A stretch of DNA of 64,000 nt from Flavobacterium sp. WV_118_3 (lineage in GTDB: Bacteria; Bacteroidota; Bacteroidia; Flavobacteriales; Flavobacteriaceae). Position 1 is the first letter of the stretch, and every line of letters starts with the position of its first letter. Shown here in pieces: positions 53,018 through 63,344 of this stretch. The position numbers were made by a program, and so were the translations under genes. Location of the stretch: assembly GCF_039778605.1 (NCBI RefSeq), contig NZ_CP156060.1, forward strand, positions 3,500,001 through 3,564,000, read 5' to 3'. The notes under the pieces are model-generated. The model was not told the DNA's origin and ran no database searches. It saw nothing but the letters and a program-made list of their open reading frames with translations.

Positions 53018-53044
53018 TCGGCTAATTAATGAATTTCGAGTATA

Positions 53045-53611
53045 ATGTTTCAGTTAGGGAAAACCATCGTGTCTGAGGAAATTCTTGAAAAAGAATTTGT
53101 GTGTAATCTGTCGGCTTGTAAAGGAGCTTGTTGTGTGGATGGTGATGCCGGTGCGCCACTTGATCAAAATGAAGTGGCGGTTCTGGAAAAAATTTATCCC
53201 ATCGTAAAACCGTTTTTACGTCCCGAAGGTGTTGCTGCAATCGAAGCGCAGGGAACCTCGATCGTAGGTTCGGATGGCGAACTGGAAACACCACTGATTG
53301 ACGGAGCGGATTGCGCGTATGTTATTTTTGACGGGCCAACGGCGCTTTGTGGTATTGAGCAGGCGTACAATCAAGGTCTGGTCGATTGGAAAAAACCGGT
53401 TTCCTGTCATTTGTACCCGATACGGGTTAAAGACTTTTCCGATTTTGCCGCGGTGAATTACCATAAATGGCATATCTGCGACGATGCTTGTTCGCTTGGA
53501 AAAGAGCTGGAAGTTCCGGTGTATAAATTCGTAAAAGAAGCACTGGTTCGTAAGTTCGGGCCGGAATGGTATAGCGAACTTGAAAAGGTGGCCGAAGAAC
53601 TTAAAAAGTAG
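53045..53611 (+). CDS. DUF3109 family protein
   Basis: The 188-residue protein carries a Cys pattern seen in DUF3109: CNLSACKGACC near the N-terminus, then CAYV, CGIEQAY, SCHLYPIRV and HICDDACSLG. This suggests metal or iron-sulphur binding like related YkgJ-type proteins. Function unknown. It is conserved in Flavobacteria and here stands before the ribonucleotide reductase genes with its own promoter. Confidence 0.88.
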   Translation: MFQLGKTIVSEEILEKEFVCNLSACKGACCVDGDAGAPLDQNEVAVLEKIYPIVKPFLRPEGVAAIEAQGTSIVGSDGELETPLIDGADCAYVIFDGPTALCGIEQAYNQGLVDWKKPVSCHLYPIRVKDFSDFAAVNYHKWHICDDACSLGKELEVPVYKFVKEALVRKFGPEWYSELEKVAEELKK

Positions 53612-53887
53612 GTTGACTGTTTTCTTCTGGAAAGGCTTTAATCTGGTGTGTAGACACTGATGCGGCTTCTTTTTTTTAACATTACGTTATTTTGTAATGT
53701 GTTGTTTTTCAAAAATATAGGTTTTTAAACACAGCTTGAAAGAATTTTCTTCGCTTGTTAAAAACTCGTCCTAATTGTGAATAAGTTTGACTCGATTTGT
53801 CTTTCTTTTTCCGTTTCAAATACCAATCTTTGTAATGTGTTTTTCTTTAGAAAAACATAAAATTAATCTTTTAAAAGTCAATGTACT

Positions 53888-54865
53888 ATGTCGGTGATAG
53901 AACCAATTTTGCAAGAGAATAAAGACCGTTTTGTTATTTTTCCAATCAAACACCACGATATCTGGGATTGGTATAAAAAAATGGAGGCTAGCTTTTGGAC
54001 GGCAGAAGAAATTGACTTGCATCAGGATTTGACCGACTGGAATACAAAATTGAACGACGACGAAAAATATTTTATCAAACATATTTTGGCGTTCTTCGCG
54101 GCTTCCGACGGTATCGTAAATGAAAACCTTGCGGAAAACTTTGTAAACGAAGTGCAATATCCGGAAGCGAAGTTTTTCTACGGATTCCAGATTATGATGG
54201 AAAACATTCATAGTGAAACGTATTCTCTTTTGATTGATACCTATGTGAAAGACGAGGCTGAAAAAAATGAATTGTTCCATGCTTTAGATGTCTTTCCTGC
54301 CATCCGTAAAAAAGCAGATTGGGCGTTACGTTGGATTGAATCCGATTCGTTTGCCGAAAGATTAATTGCGTTTGCTGCTGTAGAGGGAATTTTCTTCTCC
54401 GGAGCATTCTGTTCGATTTTCTGGTTGAAAAAACGCGGTCTGATGCCGGGGCTTACGTTCTCGAATGAGTTGATCTCAAGAGACGAAGGAGTGCATTGTG
54501 ATTTTGCGGTTCATTTACACAACCACCATTTGGTGAACAAAGTGTCGAAAGACAGAATTAAGGAGATCATTACTGATGCCTTAAATATCGAAAGAGAATT
54601 TATTACCGAATCATTACCGGTAAGTTTGATCGGAATGAATGCAATACTAATGACACAATACCTGGAGTTTGTAGCCGACAGATTGTTGGTGGAACTGGGT
54701 TGTGAAAAAGTATATAACGCGAGCAATCCTTTTGACTTTATGGATATGATCTCGTTACAGGGGAAAACCAATTTCTTCGAAAAAAGGGTATCCGAATACC
54801 AGAAAGCGGGTGTATTAAACAAAGATACCGACTCGCAAAAAATTAGCTTCGACGCTGATTTTTAA
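53888..54865 (+). CDS. nrdB: Class I ribonucleotide reductase beta subunit
   Basis: The 325-residue subunit carries the di-iron site and radical. Helix motif E105-N-I-H108-S-E-T-Y112 matches E115/H118/Y122 of E. coli R2, so the radical tyrosine is present. Further ligands are in [25 protein letters not shown] and [11 protein letters not shown]. With NrdA it reduces ribonucleotides to deoxyribonucleotides. nrdA follows after 94 bp. A possible -7 box TAAGTTTG lies at 53782-53789. Confidence 0.96.
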   Translation: MSVIEPILQENKDRFVIFPIKHHDIWDWYKKMEASFWTAEEIDLHQDLTDWNTKLNDDEKYFIKHILAFFAASDGIVNENLAENFVNEVQYPEAKFFYGFQIMMENIHSETYSLLIDTYVKDEAEKNELFHALDVFPAIRKKADWALRWIESDSFAERLIAFAAVEGIFFSGAFCSIFWLKKRGLMPGLTFSNELISRDEGVHCDFAVHLHNHHLVNKVSKDRIKEIITDALNIEREFITESLPVSLIGMNAILMTQYLEFVADRLLVELGCEKVYNASNPFDFMDMISLQGKTNFFEKRVSEYQKAGVLNKDTDSQKISFDADF

Positions 54866-54959
54866 AGAACTGTAATCGACCATGCTAAATGGCGATTGGA
54901 ACGAAAACCAATGTGTTTTCTATAAAATTATTTGTATCAATTCATAAATTTTCAATACG

Positions 54960-57341
54960 ATGTATGTAGTAAAAAGAGACGGACGACGTGAGCCTGTAAT
55001 GTTTGATAAGATTACAGACAGAGTTAGAATTCTATGCTATGGATTAAACGATTTGGTTGATCCTGTAAAAGTAGCTATGCGAGTTATTGAAGGTTTATAC
55101 GATGGTGTAACCACATCAGAACTGGATAACCTGGCTGCCGAAACAGCAGCGTCAATGACGGTTTCACACCCGGATTTTGCACAGTTGGCCGCGCGAATTG
55201 CCGTGTCGAACCTGCACAAAAATACCAAAAAATCATTCTCGGAAACGATGACGGATATGTATCAGTACGTAAATCCGAGAACCAATCAGGAATCACCGTT
55301 GATTTCGGATGAGGTTTATGAAGTGATAATGGCCAATGCCGAACGATTGGATTCTACAATTATCTATAACCGGGATTTTAACTACGATTATTTCGGATTT
55401 AAAACTTTGGAGCGTTCCTATTTGTTGCGTATCAACGGGCAAATCGTAGAACGTCCGCAACATATGTTAATGCGTGTTTCCGTAGGGATTCACCTTAACG
55501 ATATCGAATCGGCTATCGAGACCTACGAATTGATGTCGAAAAAGTTCTTTACGCATGCAACCCCAACATTGTTTAATGCCGGAACACCAAAACCACAAAT
55601 GTCGTCTTGTTTCCTGTTGACGATGCAGGATGATAGTATCGACGGAATTTACGATACCCTAAAACATACGGCTAAGATCTCGCAATCGGCCGGAGGAATC
55701 GGTTTGTCAATCCACAATGTTCGGGCTACCGGTTCGTATATCAGAGGAACAAACGGAACATCCAACGGTATTGTACCGATGTTGCGTGTGTTTAACGATA
55801 CGGCACGTTATGTGGATCAGGGTGGTGGAAAACGTAAAGGTAGTTTTGCGATTTATGTAGAGCCATGGCATGCCGATATCTTCGATTTCCTGGATTTACG
55901 TAAAAACCACGGAAAAGAAGAAATGCGTGCACGTGATCTTTTCTATGCGATGTGGATGAACGATTTGTTTATGAAACGCGTTCAGGAAGACGGGCAATGG
56001 ACCTTAATGTGTCCGAACGAATGTCCCGGATTATACGATGTATATGGTGATGAATTCGACGCGATGTATATCGCTTATGAAAATGCCGGAAAAGGTAGAA
56101 AAACCATAAAAGCCCGTGAGCTTTGGGAGAAAATCCTGGAATCACAAATCGAAACCGGTACGCCATACATGCTTTATAAGGATGCGGCCAACCGTAAATC
56201 AAACCAGAAAAATCTGGGAACGATCCGTTCTTCGAATCTGTGTACGGAGATTCTGGAATATACTTCAGCCGACGAAATTGCGGTTTGTAATCTGGCTTCC
56301 ATATCACTTCCGATGTTTGTGGAAAACGGAGAATTCAATCATACACTACTTTACGATGTTACCAAACGCGTAACTCGTAACCTGAATAAAGTAATCGACA
56401 GGAATTACTATCCTGTTAAAGAAGCCGAAAATTCTAATATGCGTCACCGTCCGGTTGGATTGGGCGTACAAGGTCTGGCCGATGCTTTTATCTTATTGCG
56501 TATGCCGTTTACGAGTGATGCCGCTAAAAAGCTGAATCAGGAAATTTTCGAAACCATGTATTTTGCTGCTCTTACCGCATCGATGGAAATGGCAAAAGAA
56601 GAAGGTCCATATTCAACTTTCGAGGGCTCTCCAATTTCAAAAGGAGAATTCCAGTACAATCTTTGGGGATTGAATGATGACGATTTAAGCGGTCGTTGGG
56701 ATTGGACAAGCCTGCGAAAAGAAGTGATGCAAAACGGAGTACGTAACTCTTTGTTGATGGCACCGATGCCAACAGCTTCGACATCACAAATCTTAGGAAA
56801 CAACGAAGCTTTCGAACCGTATACCTCCAATATTTATACCCGTCGTGTATTATCGGGTGAGTTTATCGTGGTAAACAAACACTTGTTGCAGGATTTGGTA
56901 AATCTGGGCTTGTGGAACGAAAACCTGAAACAGGAAATCATGCGTGCCAACGGATCGATTCAGAATATCGATAACATTCCTCAGGATATTAAAGAACTGT
57001 ACAAAACGGTTTGGGAAATGAGTATGAAGGATATTATTGATATGTCCCGTCAGCGTGGTTACTTTATCGATCAGTCGCAATCGTTAAACCTGTTTATGGA
57101 AGGTGCTACTTTTGCAAAATTAACATCAATGCATTTCTACGCATGGCAGTCCGGTTTAAAAACCGGAATGTACTACCTGAGAACGAAGAGTGCTGTCGAT
57201 GCCATTAAGTTTACATTAAACAACGAGGTGAAGCAGGAAACACCGGCAAAACAGGAAGAAATCGCTGTAGATGAATTCCGCGCGATGTTGGAACGTTCCC
57301 GAAATGCAGAGCCGGACGATTGTGAAATGTGTGGTTCATAA
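54960..57341 (+). CDS. nrdA: Class I ribonucleotide reductase alpha subunit
   Basis: The 793-residue catalytic subunit opens with an ATP-cone ([19 protein letters not shown]), so overall activity is probably controlled by ATP/dATP. Active-site elements are SSCFLLTM (redox Cys), NLCTEI with CNLASISLP, the [15 protein letters not shown] loop, and the C-terminal Cys pair CEMCGS that accepts electrons from thioredoxin or glutaredoxin. It directly follows nrdB. Confidence 0.97.
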   Translation: MYVVKRDGRREPVMFDKITDRVRILCYGLNDLVDPVKVAMRVIEGLYDGVTTSELDNLAAETAASMTVSHPDFAQLAARIAVSNLHKNTKKSFSETMTDMYQYVNPRTNQESPLISDEVYEVIMANAERLDSTIIYNRDFNYDYFGFKTLERSYLLRINGQIVERPQHMLMRVSVGIHLNDIESAIETYELMSKKFFTHATPTLFNAGTPKPQMSSCFLLTMQDDSIDGIYDTLKHTAKISQSAGGIGLSIHNVRATGSYIRGTNGTSNGIVPMLRVFNDTARYVDQGGGKRKGSFAIYVEPWHADIFDFLDLRKNHGKEEMRARDLFYAMWMNDLFMKRVQEDGQWTLMCPNECPGLYDVYGDEFDAMYIAYENAGKGRKTIKARELWEKILESQIETGTPYMLYKDAANRKSNQKNLGTIRSSNLCTEILEYTSADEIAVCNLASISLPMFVENGEFNHTLLYDVTKRVTRNLNKVIDRNYYPVKEAENSNMRHRPVGLGVQGLADAFILLRMPFTSDAAKKLNQEIFETMYFAALTASMEMAKEEGPYSTFEGSPISKGEFQYNLWGLNDDDLSGRWDWTSLRKEVMQNGVRNSLLMAPMPTASTSQILGNNEAFEPYTSNIYTRRVLSGEFIVVNKHLLQDLVNLGLWNENLKQEIMRANGSIQNIDNIPQDIKELYKTVWEMSMKDIIDMSRQRGYFIDQSQSLNLFMEGATFAKLTSMHFYAWQSGLKTGMYYLRTKSAVDAIKFTLNNEVKQETPAKQEEIAVDEFRAMLERSRNAEPDDCEMCGS

Positions 57342-57363
57342 TCTGAAAAAAACAATATACAAA

Positions 57364-57391
57364 ACAGCTGTCTTTTAAGATGGCTGTTTCC
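57364..57391 (+). terminator. Hairpin after nrdA
   Basis: Stem AAACAGCTGTCTT / AAGATGGCTGTTT with two G-U pairs, followed by CCTTTTT. It separates nrdA from the ATPase gene, which has its own promoter-like box. Confidence 0.6.
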
Positions 57392-57413
57392 TTTTTAAGA
57401 TAAATTGTATTTG

Positions 57414-57421
57414 TACATTTG
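57414..57421 (+). promoter_or_regulatory. -7 element of the AAA ATPase/dGTPase unit
   Basis: TACATTTG fits TAnnTTTG; the expected transcription start is about 20 bp upstream of the TTG start at 57449. Confidence 0.55.
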
Positions 57422-57448
57422 TTCATAACTTAACTAAAACCGTATCAC

Positions 57449-58177
57449 TTGAGTACTTTATATTTTACCGACAGAAGTAATGTTAATCTGGAAGAGGTTG
57501 TTTTTAATGAAGCTGTTTCAGGACAGATCAACCAGTTTTTAAAAGAATATCATTTCCGCGAAGTATTGGAACGCTATGAATTGCCGGTGGTGAATAAAAT
57601 GCTGTTATACGGAAAAACGGGTTGCGGAAAAACGATGACGGCCAAAGCAATTGCCAAAAAGCTCGATAAAAAGATTATTATCGTCAATCTGGCGAGTATC
57701 GTTTCATCCAAACTGGGCGAAACCGCCAAAAATATCGAAGGTCTGTTTAAAGAAGTGCTGTATGAAAGTGCCGTATTGTTTTTCGACGAATTCGATTCGT
57801 TGGGACAAATACGGGATTATGATAATAAAGATAGTAGCGAAATGAAACGTGTGGTAAATGCAATCTTACAGCTGATCGATAATTTTCCGAAAAAATCGAT
57901 ATTGATCGCGGCAACCAACCAGATTCAGATGATTGATGAGGCTTTGATACGACGGTTTGAGCTAAAACTGGAGTTTACACTTCCGTCGCGCGAAGTACTC
58001 GATATGTATTATGACAAACTGTTGTCGAAATATCCGGCCGAATTCTGTACGTTGGAACGGATTTACGAGGTGTCGTTTGCCGAAGCGAAAAATCAGGTGT
58101 TTACAGCGGTGAAAAATAATATTATTCAGGCTGAAATCGAAAAACAACATAATAACCAGATCCCGTTTGGGAATTAA
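57449..58177 (+). CDS. AAA-family ATPase
   Basis: The 242-residue protein is a single AAA module: Walker A GKTGCGKT (55-62), Walker B FFDEFDS (111-117), sensor 1 ATNQ and an Arg-finger region EALIRRFEL. It resembles the FtsH/spastin AAA core but has no protease or membrane part. The start codon is TTG, which may lower expression. It is followed by dGTPase after 12 bp, so the two are co-transcribed; a link to nucleotide or DNA metabolism is suggested only by context. Confidence 0.85.
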   Translation: MSTLYFTDRSNVNLEEVVFNEAVSGQINQFLKEYHFREVLERYELPVVNKMLLYGKTGCGKTMTAKAIAKKLDKKIIIVNLASIVSSKLGETAKNIEGLFKEVLYESAVLFFDEFDSLGQIRDYDNKDSSEMKRVVNAILQLIDNFPKKSILIAATNQIQMIDEALIRRFELKLEFTLPSREVLDMYYDKLLSKYPAEFCTLERIYEVSFAEAKNQVFTAVKNNIIQAEIEKQHNNQIPFGN

Positions 58178-58189
58178 AAATATACTCCT

Positions 58190-59527
58190 ATGATGCATTG
58201 GGAACAATTACTGTCGCTAAAAAGACAGGGCGATACAAGCAAACGTTTGCGTAAGGAACAGGATGATACCCGTTTGGGTTTTGAAGTAGATTACGATCGA
58301 ATCATCTTTTCATCGGCTTTCCGGAGTTTACAGGATAAAACGCAGGTTATACCCTTGTCAAAAACCGATTTCGTACATACCCGACTTACGCATAGTTTGG
58401 AGGTTTCGGTCGTAGGGCGTTCGCTGGGACGTTTGGTGGGAAAAAAAATCCTCGAAAAATATCCCTATCTGAAAGAAGTGCACGGTTTTCATATGAACGA
58501 TTTCGGAACCATAGTCGCAGCCGCGGCATTGGCGCACGATATCGGTAATCCACCTTTTGGACATTCGGGTGAAAAAGCAATTGGTGAATACTTTAAAACC
58601 GGAAAAGGAATAAAGTATAAAGAACAATTAGCAGATAAAGAATGGCAGGATCTGATCGATTTTGAAGGAAATGCCAATGGTTTTTCGGTGCTCACAGGTT
58701 CGCGTCCGGGTAACGAAGGTGGTTTGCGGATTTCATATGCGACCCTGGGTGCTTTTATGAAATACCCGAAAGAAAGTCTGCCGAAAAAACCAACGTCCAA
58801 TATAGCGGATAAAAAATTTGGCTTTTTTCAGACGGATAAAGTGTTTTTTAATGATGTGGCGGCTGAGTTAGGGCTTCTTTCCAACAAAAAAGGTGATGCT
58901 ATCGGTTTCGAAAGACATCCGCTGGCGTTTTTGGTCGAAGCGGCCGACGATATCTGCTATACCATTATCGATTTTGAAGATGGAATTAACCTCGGATTAG
59001 TCGAGGAGGATTTTGCATTGGAATACCTGGTGAAGCTGGTCGGTCATATTATGGATCGAAAGAAATACAATAGCCTGATTACGAAAGAAGATCGGATCAG
59101 TTATTTGAGGGCATTGGCTATTAGTAGTTTGATCAGCGATGCGGTTCGTGTGTTTCTCGAAAATGAAGAAGCGATTCTGCAAGGGAAATTTCACATGGCA
59201 TTGATGGATAAAAGTCAGTATAAAGCGCAGATGGATGATATCATTAAAATCAGCGTAAAAAATATTTACCAGAGTAACGATGTGATCGAAAAAGAAATTA
59301 TGGGGTATCAGGTGATCAATACGTTGCTGGATAAGTTTTGTACGGCTTATAACAATAAGTTTGAAGGAACGGCTACGAATTATGATCAATTGTTGTTGAA
59401 ATTACTTCCGGAGAAATTTGTAACCGAAAAAATGAGCCTGTACGAACGACTTATGCATATCTGTCATTTTATATCTATGTTAACTGACGGTAAAGCCTTA
59501 CAAATTTTTAACATAATTAAAGGATAA
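58190..59527 (+). CDS. dgt: dGTP triphosphohydrolase (dGTPase)
   Basis: The 445-residue HD-domain enzyme has RLTHSLEV (H68), AHDIGNPPFGH (H116-D117) and EAADDICYTIIDFEDG, the metal site of dNTP triphosphohydrolases. It cleaves dGTP to deoxyguanosine and triphosphate, opposing the reductase encoded upstream. Two ATGs (58190 and 58193) are adjacent and either may be used. Members of this family can also restrict phage by draining dNTPs, which is only a possibility here. Confidence 0.93.
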   Translation: MMHWEQLLSLKRQGDTSKRLRKEQDDTRLGFEVDYDRIIFSSAFRSLQDKTQVIPLSKTDFVHTRLTHSLEVSVVGRSLGRLVGKKILEKYPYLKEVHGFHMNDFGTIVAAAALAHDIGNPPFGHSGEKAIGEYFKTGKGIKYKEQLADKEWQDLIDFEGNANGFSVLTGSRPGNEGGLRISYATLGAFMKYPKESLPKKPTSNIADKKFGFFQTDKVFFNDVAAELGLLSNKKGDAIGFERHPLAFLVEAADDICYTIIDFEDGINLGLVEEDFALEYLVKLVGHIMDRKKYNSLITKEDRISYLRALAISSLISDAVRVFLENEEAILQGKFHMALMDKSQYKAQMDDIIKISVKNIYQSNDVIEKEIMGYQVINTLLDKFCTAYNNKFEGTATNYDQLLLKLLPEKFVTEKMSLYERLMHICHFISMLTDGKALQIFNIIKG

Positions 59528-59559
59528 GTGTGATATTATTGATAAGTTAGCAATATTTT

Positions 59560-59589
59560 TTTGTTAAGTTGAATAAAATTATAATTTTG
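59560..59589 (+). promoter_or_regulatory. Promoter of the M36 protease gene
   Basis: TTTG (59560-59563), 18-bp spacer, TAATTTTG (59582-59589): a near-ideal Bacteroidota promoter, about 35 bp before the ATG. Confidence 0.7.
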
Positions 59590-59623
59590 TGAAACTTGAA
59601 TTAAAAAGCTAACTAAAAAAATT

Positions 59624-62272
59624 ATGAAAAAAACTACCCTAATGATGCTGCTATTGGCTGGTAGCGCAGGGTTTGCACAATCTCAAAATGAGCAAATCCA
59701 ACGCTATCTAACCAATAACCATCAAAAGTTAGGCTTATCCCGACAAGATATCGCGGATTGGTTTGTGGAAAGTGAAGCGAGTTCTTCAACAACGAATATC
59801 AATAACTACTACGTAAAACAGCGTTATAAGGGAATTGAAATTTTTAATGCGGTAACCAACTTTTCGGTTAAAAACGGAGAAGTGGTTAATGTTGGAAACC
59901 GTTTTATAGCAGATGTAGCAGCAAAAATCAATACCCAGACACCGGTTTTATCGGTAACGGATGGATTGTTAAAGGCACAAACCCATTTAAAAGTGCCGGC
60001 TTTCAGTTCGCAGATTGCTACTAAAATCAGTGATAAAGAATATAAATTAACCAACGGAACGTTAACGGATGATCCGGTTAGTGCAGAGCTTGTTTTTCAA
60101 CAAATGGAAGATGCTTCCCTGCGACTGGCCTGGGATTATACGTTCTATACGTCCGATTATAAACATTTGTGGAGTGTTCGGATTGATGCGGTAAACGGTG
60201 CGATGCTGGAAAATTTTGATCTGGTATTAAGCTGTAACTTCGGTGATGCCAATCATAGAGAACATAACCATACGATAAACTTCAGTAGTCAGGCATTTAA
60301 AGAGGCAACTGCATTGGCTCAGGTACAGGGAGGATCGTATCGCGTTTATCCGTATAATGTAGAAAGTCCGAATCACGGAAACCGCGAATTATTAGTGTCA
60401 CCGCATAATGCGTTGGCTTCTCCTTACGAATGGCATGATACCAATGGTGTTGCCGGTCCGGAGTTTACCACGACCAGAGGTAATAATGTTTGGGCAAAAG
60501 AAGATATTGCCGGAAATAATGCGACTACAGGAGCCAGCCCGAACGGCGGTTTAAGTTTGACTTTTGACTTCCCTTACGGTGGAACCGGAGTAGCGGCCTC
60601 GACCTATACCAACGCAGCGACAACAAACCTGTTCTATATGAATAATATCATGCACGATATTATGTATCAGTACGGGTTTAATGAGGCTAATGGTAATTTC
60701 CAGCAAAATAACTATGGTCGCGGTGGAACCGTGACTTTTAACGGAGATCCGGTTTTAGCAGATGCTCAGGATGGAAGTGGTACAAATAATGCGAATTTTT
60801 CAACTCCGGTTGACGGTCAGTCGCCACGTATGCAAATGTATTTGTGGAATGTAGGGCCAAGACCTAACTTTTTCCGTATCAATTCACCAGCGTCTTTGGC
60901 TGGAGCCTATTTTGCAGTAGATAATAACTTTACAAGCGGTCACGTAGCAGTGCCAGCGGCACCAGCAGGAATTACAGCCGATTTAGCTCTTTTTGACGAT
61001 GGTGTTCCGGATAATGCCGATGCTTGTACTGCAGCCATCAACGGAGCGCAGTTAGCGGGTAAAATCGTTTTGGTTCGCAGAGGATCTTGTGATTTCGTAA
61101 ATAAGGTAATGTTCGCTCAAAATGCCGGTGCCGTGGCGGTTATCGTCGTGAATAATCTGGATGAATATATGGTTATGGGTGGTGCAAATGCAGGCATCAC
61201 GATCCCGGCTATTTTGGTAAGTCAGTCGGTAGGAAATGCAATAATTGCCGGTATGCAATCCGGAGCGGTTAATACGACCTTATCTTATGAAACGGTTAAC
61301 TTCGTGAATTCGGATGGGGATTTTGATAATGGGGTGATTTCACACGAATATGGTCATGGTATTTCTTCCCGTTTAACTGGTGGACCTGCTGCTGCAAACT
61401 GTTTGACCAGTACGGAGCAAATGGGTGAAGGTTGGTCGGATTTCTTCGCGTATTTATTACAGATCAAGGCGGGTGATTCGCCGGTTACCGGGAAAGGAAT
61501 TGCAACTTTCCTTGCCAATCAGCCTACAAATGGTATAGGAATCCGTCAATATAAATATTCAACCGATATGGGAATCAATCCACTTACATATGGCGATACC
61601 AACGGTTTGTCTTATACCGATCAGAATGGTACATTGCGTGTTGATGTACACGCGGTAGGAACCGTTTGGGCTTCTATGTTATGGGATTTAACATGGGCCT
61701 ATATCAATAAATATGGTTATGATCCGAATATCTATACCGGAACCGGCGGTAATAATAAAGTTTTACGTTTGATCATCGACGCGTTAAAATTACAACCGTG
61801 TAATCCTTCATTTGTTTCCGGAAGAGATGCGATTATCGCAGCCGATCAGGCTACAACCGGCGGACAGAATTACTGTATGATCTGGGATGTTTTTGCCAGA
61901 AGAGGTTTAGGGGTTAATGCATCTGCAGGTATGAATAGCGGTGTGGCCGCAATCAACGATCAGGTGGAAGATTTTACAACGCCTCCGCAAGGACCTAACT
62001 GTACGATGGCTGTGGATTATTTTGAGAATAAAGATATGATCAAAGTATATCCAAACCCATCTAACGGAACCTTTAATGTGTTTATCGGAAACTATACCGG
62101 TAAAGTATCATTACAGGTGTTTGATATAAACGGAAGAAATGTATACAGTCAGAAAGTTGAAGACTTCAATGTTGAAAAAACAATCAACCTGAAAGGATTG
62201 CAATCAGGAATGTATATTCTTAAAGTAGAAGGAGATAATTTAAATCATACCCAAAAGGTTATATTGAATTAA
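59624..62272 (+). CDS. M36 (fungalysin-type) metalloprotease with PA domain and T9SS sorting signal
   Basis: The 882-residue protein has a signal peptide (ending GFAQS), an FTP-type propeptide (about 25-190), and a fungalysin catalytic domain with HEYGH (574-578) and the downstream third ligand in STEQMGEGWSDFFAY. A protease-associated (PA) domain (about 430-550: GKIVLVRRGSCDFVNK) is inserted before the active site. A type A T9SS C-terminal domain (VYPNPSNGTFNV ... QKVILN) ends the protein. It is a secreted, self-processed protease. Confidence 0.95.
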   Translation: MKKTTLMMLLLAGSAGFAQSQNEQIQRYLTNNHQKLGLSRQDIADWFVESEASSSTTNINNYYVKQRYKGIEIFNAVTNFSVKNGEVVNVGNRFIADVAAKINTQTPVLSVTDGLLKAQTHLKVPAFSSQIATKISDKEYKLTNGTLTDDPVSAELVFQQMEDASLRLAWDYTFYTSDYKHLWSVRIDAVNGAMLENFDLVLSCNFGDANHREHNHTINFSSQAFKEATALAQVQGGSYRVYPYNVESPNHGNRELLVSPHNALASPYEWHDTNGVAGPEFTTTRGNNVWAKEDIAGNNATTGASPNGGLSLTFDFPYGGTGVAASTYTNAATTNLFYMNNIMHDIMYQYGFNEANGNFQQNNYGRGGTVTFNGDPVLADAQDGSGTNNANFSTPVDGQSPRMQMYLWNVGPRPNFFRINSPASLAGAYFAVDNNFTSGHVAVPAAPAGITADLALFDDGVPDNADACTAAINGAQLAGKIVLVRRGSCDFVNKVMFAQNAGAVAVIVVNNLDEYMVMGGANAGITIPAILVSQSVGNAIIAGMQSGAVNTTLSYETVNFVNSDGDFDNGVISHEYGHGISSRLTGGPAAANCLTSTEQMGEGWSDFFAYLLQIKAGDSPVTGKGIATFLANQPTNGIGIRQYKYSTDMGINPLTYGDTNGLSYTDQNGTLRVDVHAVGTVWASMLWDLTWAYINKYGYDPNIYTGTGGNNKVLRLIIDALKLQPCNPSFVSGRDAIIAADQATTGGQNYCMIWDVFARRGLGVNASAGMNSGVAAINDQVEDFTTPPQGPNCTMAVDYFENKDMIKVYPNPSNGTFNVFIGNYTGKVSLQVFDINGRNVYSQKVEDFNVEKTINLKGLQSGMYILKVEGDNLNHTQKVILN

Positions 62273-62297
62273 TTCTAAAATAAAAAAGGTTCCGAAA

Positions 62298-62340
62298 TGA
62301 ACTGCCCCCAAAAAGTTAGACACTATTTGGGGGCATTTTT
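62298..62340. repeat. IS3-like terminal repeat remnant acting as terminator
   Basis: TGAACTGCCCCCAAAAAGTT at 62298 resembles the ends of IS3-family elements. Its TGCCCCCAAA (62303-62312) pairs with TTTGGGGGCA (62326-62335), followed by six T residues, forming a terminator for the M36 gene. No transposase is present. Confidence 0.5.
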
Positions 62341-62346
62341 TATATC

Positions 62347-63297
62347 TTAAAAGGTGTAACTCAAACCGATTCCTAACAGTTGTTTAAACTGAATTTTAGG
62401 CCCTTGGGTAACCTGTACGCCGTCGATCTCTTTTTTCGATTTGATATCATCGTCATAAACGAGATTGGTCCCGATATTGGCTTTGACATATTCGTTAACG
62501 ACAAGGTCCAGTTGTAATTGCCAGTCGACATCAATATTGCCGAATCTGTTTATATAATCGGTATAAAGACTTAAACGATGGTCGAGGAAGATATTCTTGT
62601 AAATCTCACTTTTCCATTGGTTGGTAACTAAAATACCGACTTCGGTTCGCGATCGTTTACCGTGAGTAATCAGGTTTCCGGCTTCGTCATATACCGCTTT
62701 GTCGACCCCAAAAGCACCCTGATCGGCTAAACGCTGATCCAATACTAAAGTAGTTTTCTGGGTTAAAGGGGAGAAATAAGCATTTAGCTTTTGTTCTTTA
62801 TTAGAATACTCGGCTCCGACACCCAGAAATAAATAGGCGGGAGCAAAGGCTTTGGAAATCGCCAGATCAGTATTCGGATAGGCATATCCGCTGGTAAATT
62901 GCGTGTTGAAATTTAGTTTGGCACTGTGGTACCAGTTTGAAATACTGTCGTGACGGTAACCAAAAGTCGAATTCAGCTGAATCGCGTCATCGGTCTTGCG
63001 GAGTTCGCGTTCTTCCTGCTTATTAACGCCATAGCGTACGATTAGTTCGTTTTTCCACTTCACATTGCCTTTGACATAGTTTCGTAAAAAAGCACCCTTT
63101 AAAAGGCCTGAAATAGAGTTGTTTCCTCCAACACTCCAGTTGATAAATGCGATTTGGCTAAAATCAAGTCCGATGCTGTTTTTTTTGTGCCAATAGGAGG
63201 TGGTGTCGGGAATTGTAGTTCTTACTACGTCTTGTGCATTACTTTTTGGAATGGCTAAAATAAAAAGTAATCCGATTAGATACGGAGTAATCTTCAT
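62347..63297 (-). CDS. DUF3078 family protein
   Basis: The 316-residue protein has a signal peptide (ending SNAQD) and an outer-membrane-barrel-like sequence (alternating strands; ends LLGIGLSYTF with terminal aromatic). The WHKKNSIGLDFSQIAFINWSVGG-like opening (quoted in part as FINWSVGGNNS) is typical of DUF3078. Function unknown. It starts 47 bp after the dxs stop on the same strand, a conserved neighbour pair in Flavobacteria. Confidence 0.88.
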   Translation of the reverse strand: MKITPYLIGLLFILAIPKSNAQDVVRTTIPDTTSYWHKKNSIGLDFSQIAFINWSVGGNNSISGLLKGAFLRNYVKGNVKWKNELIVRYGVNKQEERELRKTDDAIQLNSTFGYRHDSISNWYHSAKLNFNTQFTSGYAYPNTDLAISKAFAPAYLFLGVGAEYSNKEQKLNAYFSPLTQKTTLVLDQRLADQGAFGVDKAVYDEAGNLITHGKRSRTEVGILVTNQWKSEIYKNIFLDHRLSLYTDYINRFGNIDVDWQLQLDLVVNEYVKANIGTNLVYDDDIKSKKEIDGVQVTQGPKIQFKQLLGIGLSYTF

Positions 63298-63344
63298 GGT
63301 AAATTTAGTTTTTAATTTTCTTTAGTTTGGCAAAAGTATTACAA

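Noticed and set aside
53816..54280. Minus-strand frame of 154 codons
   Set aside because: It is antisense to nrdB, whose family motifs on the plus strand are unmistakable.
62298..62340. Complete insertion sequence
   Set aside because: Only one end-like repeat is present, with no transposase frame between the neighbouring genes.
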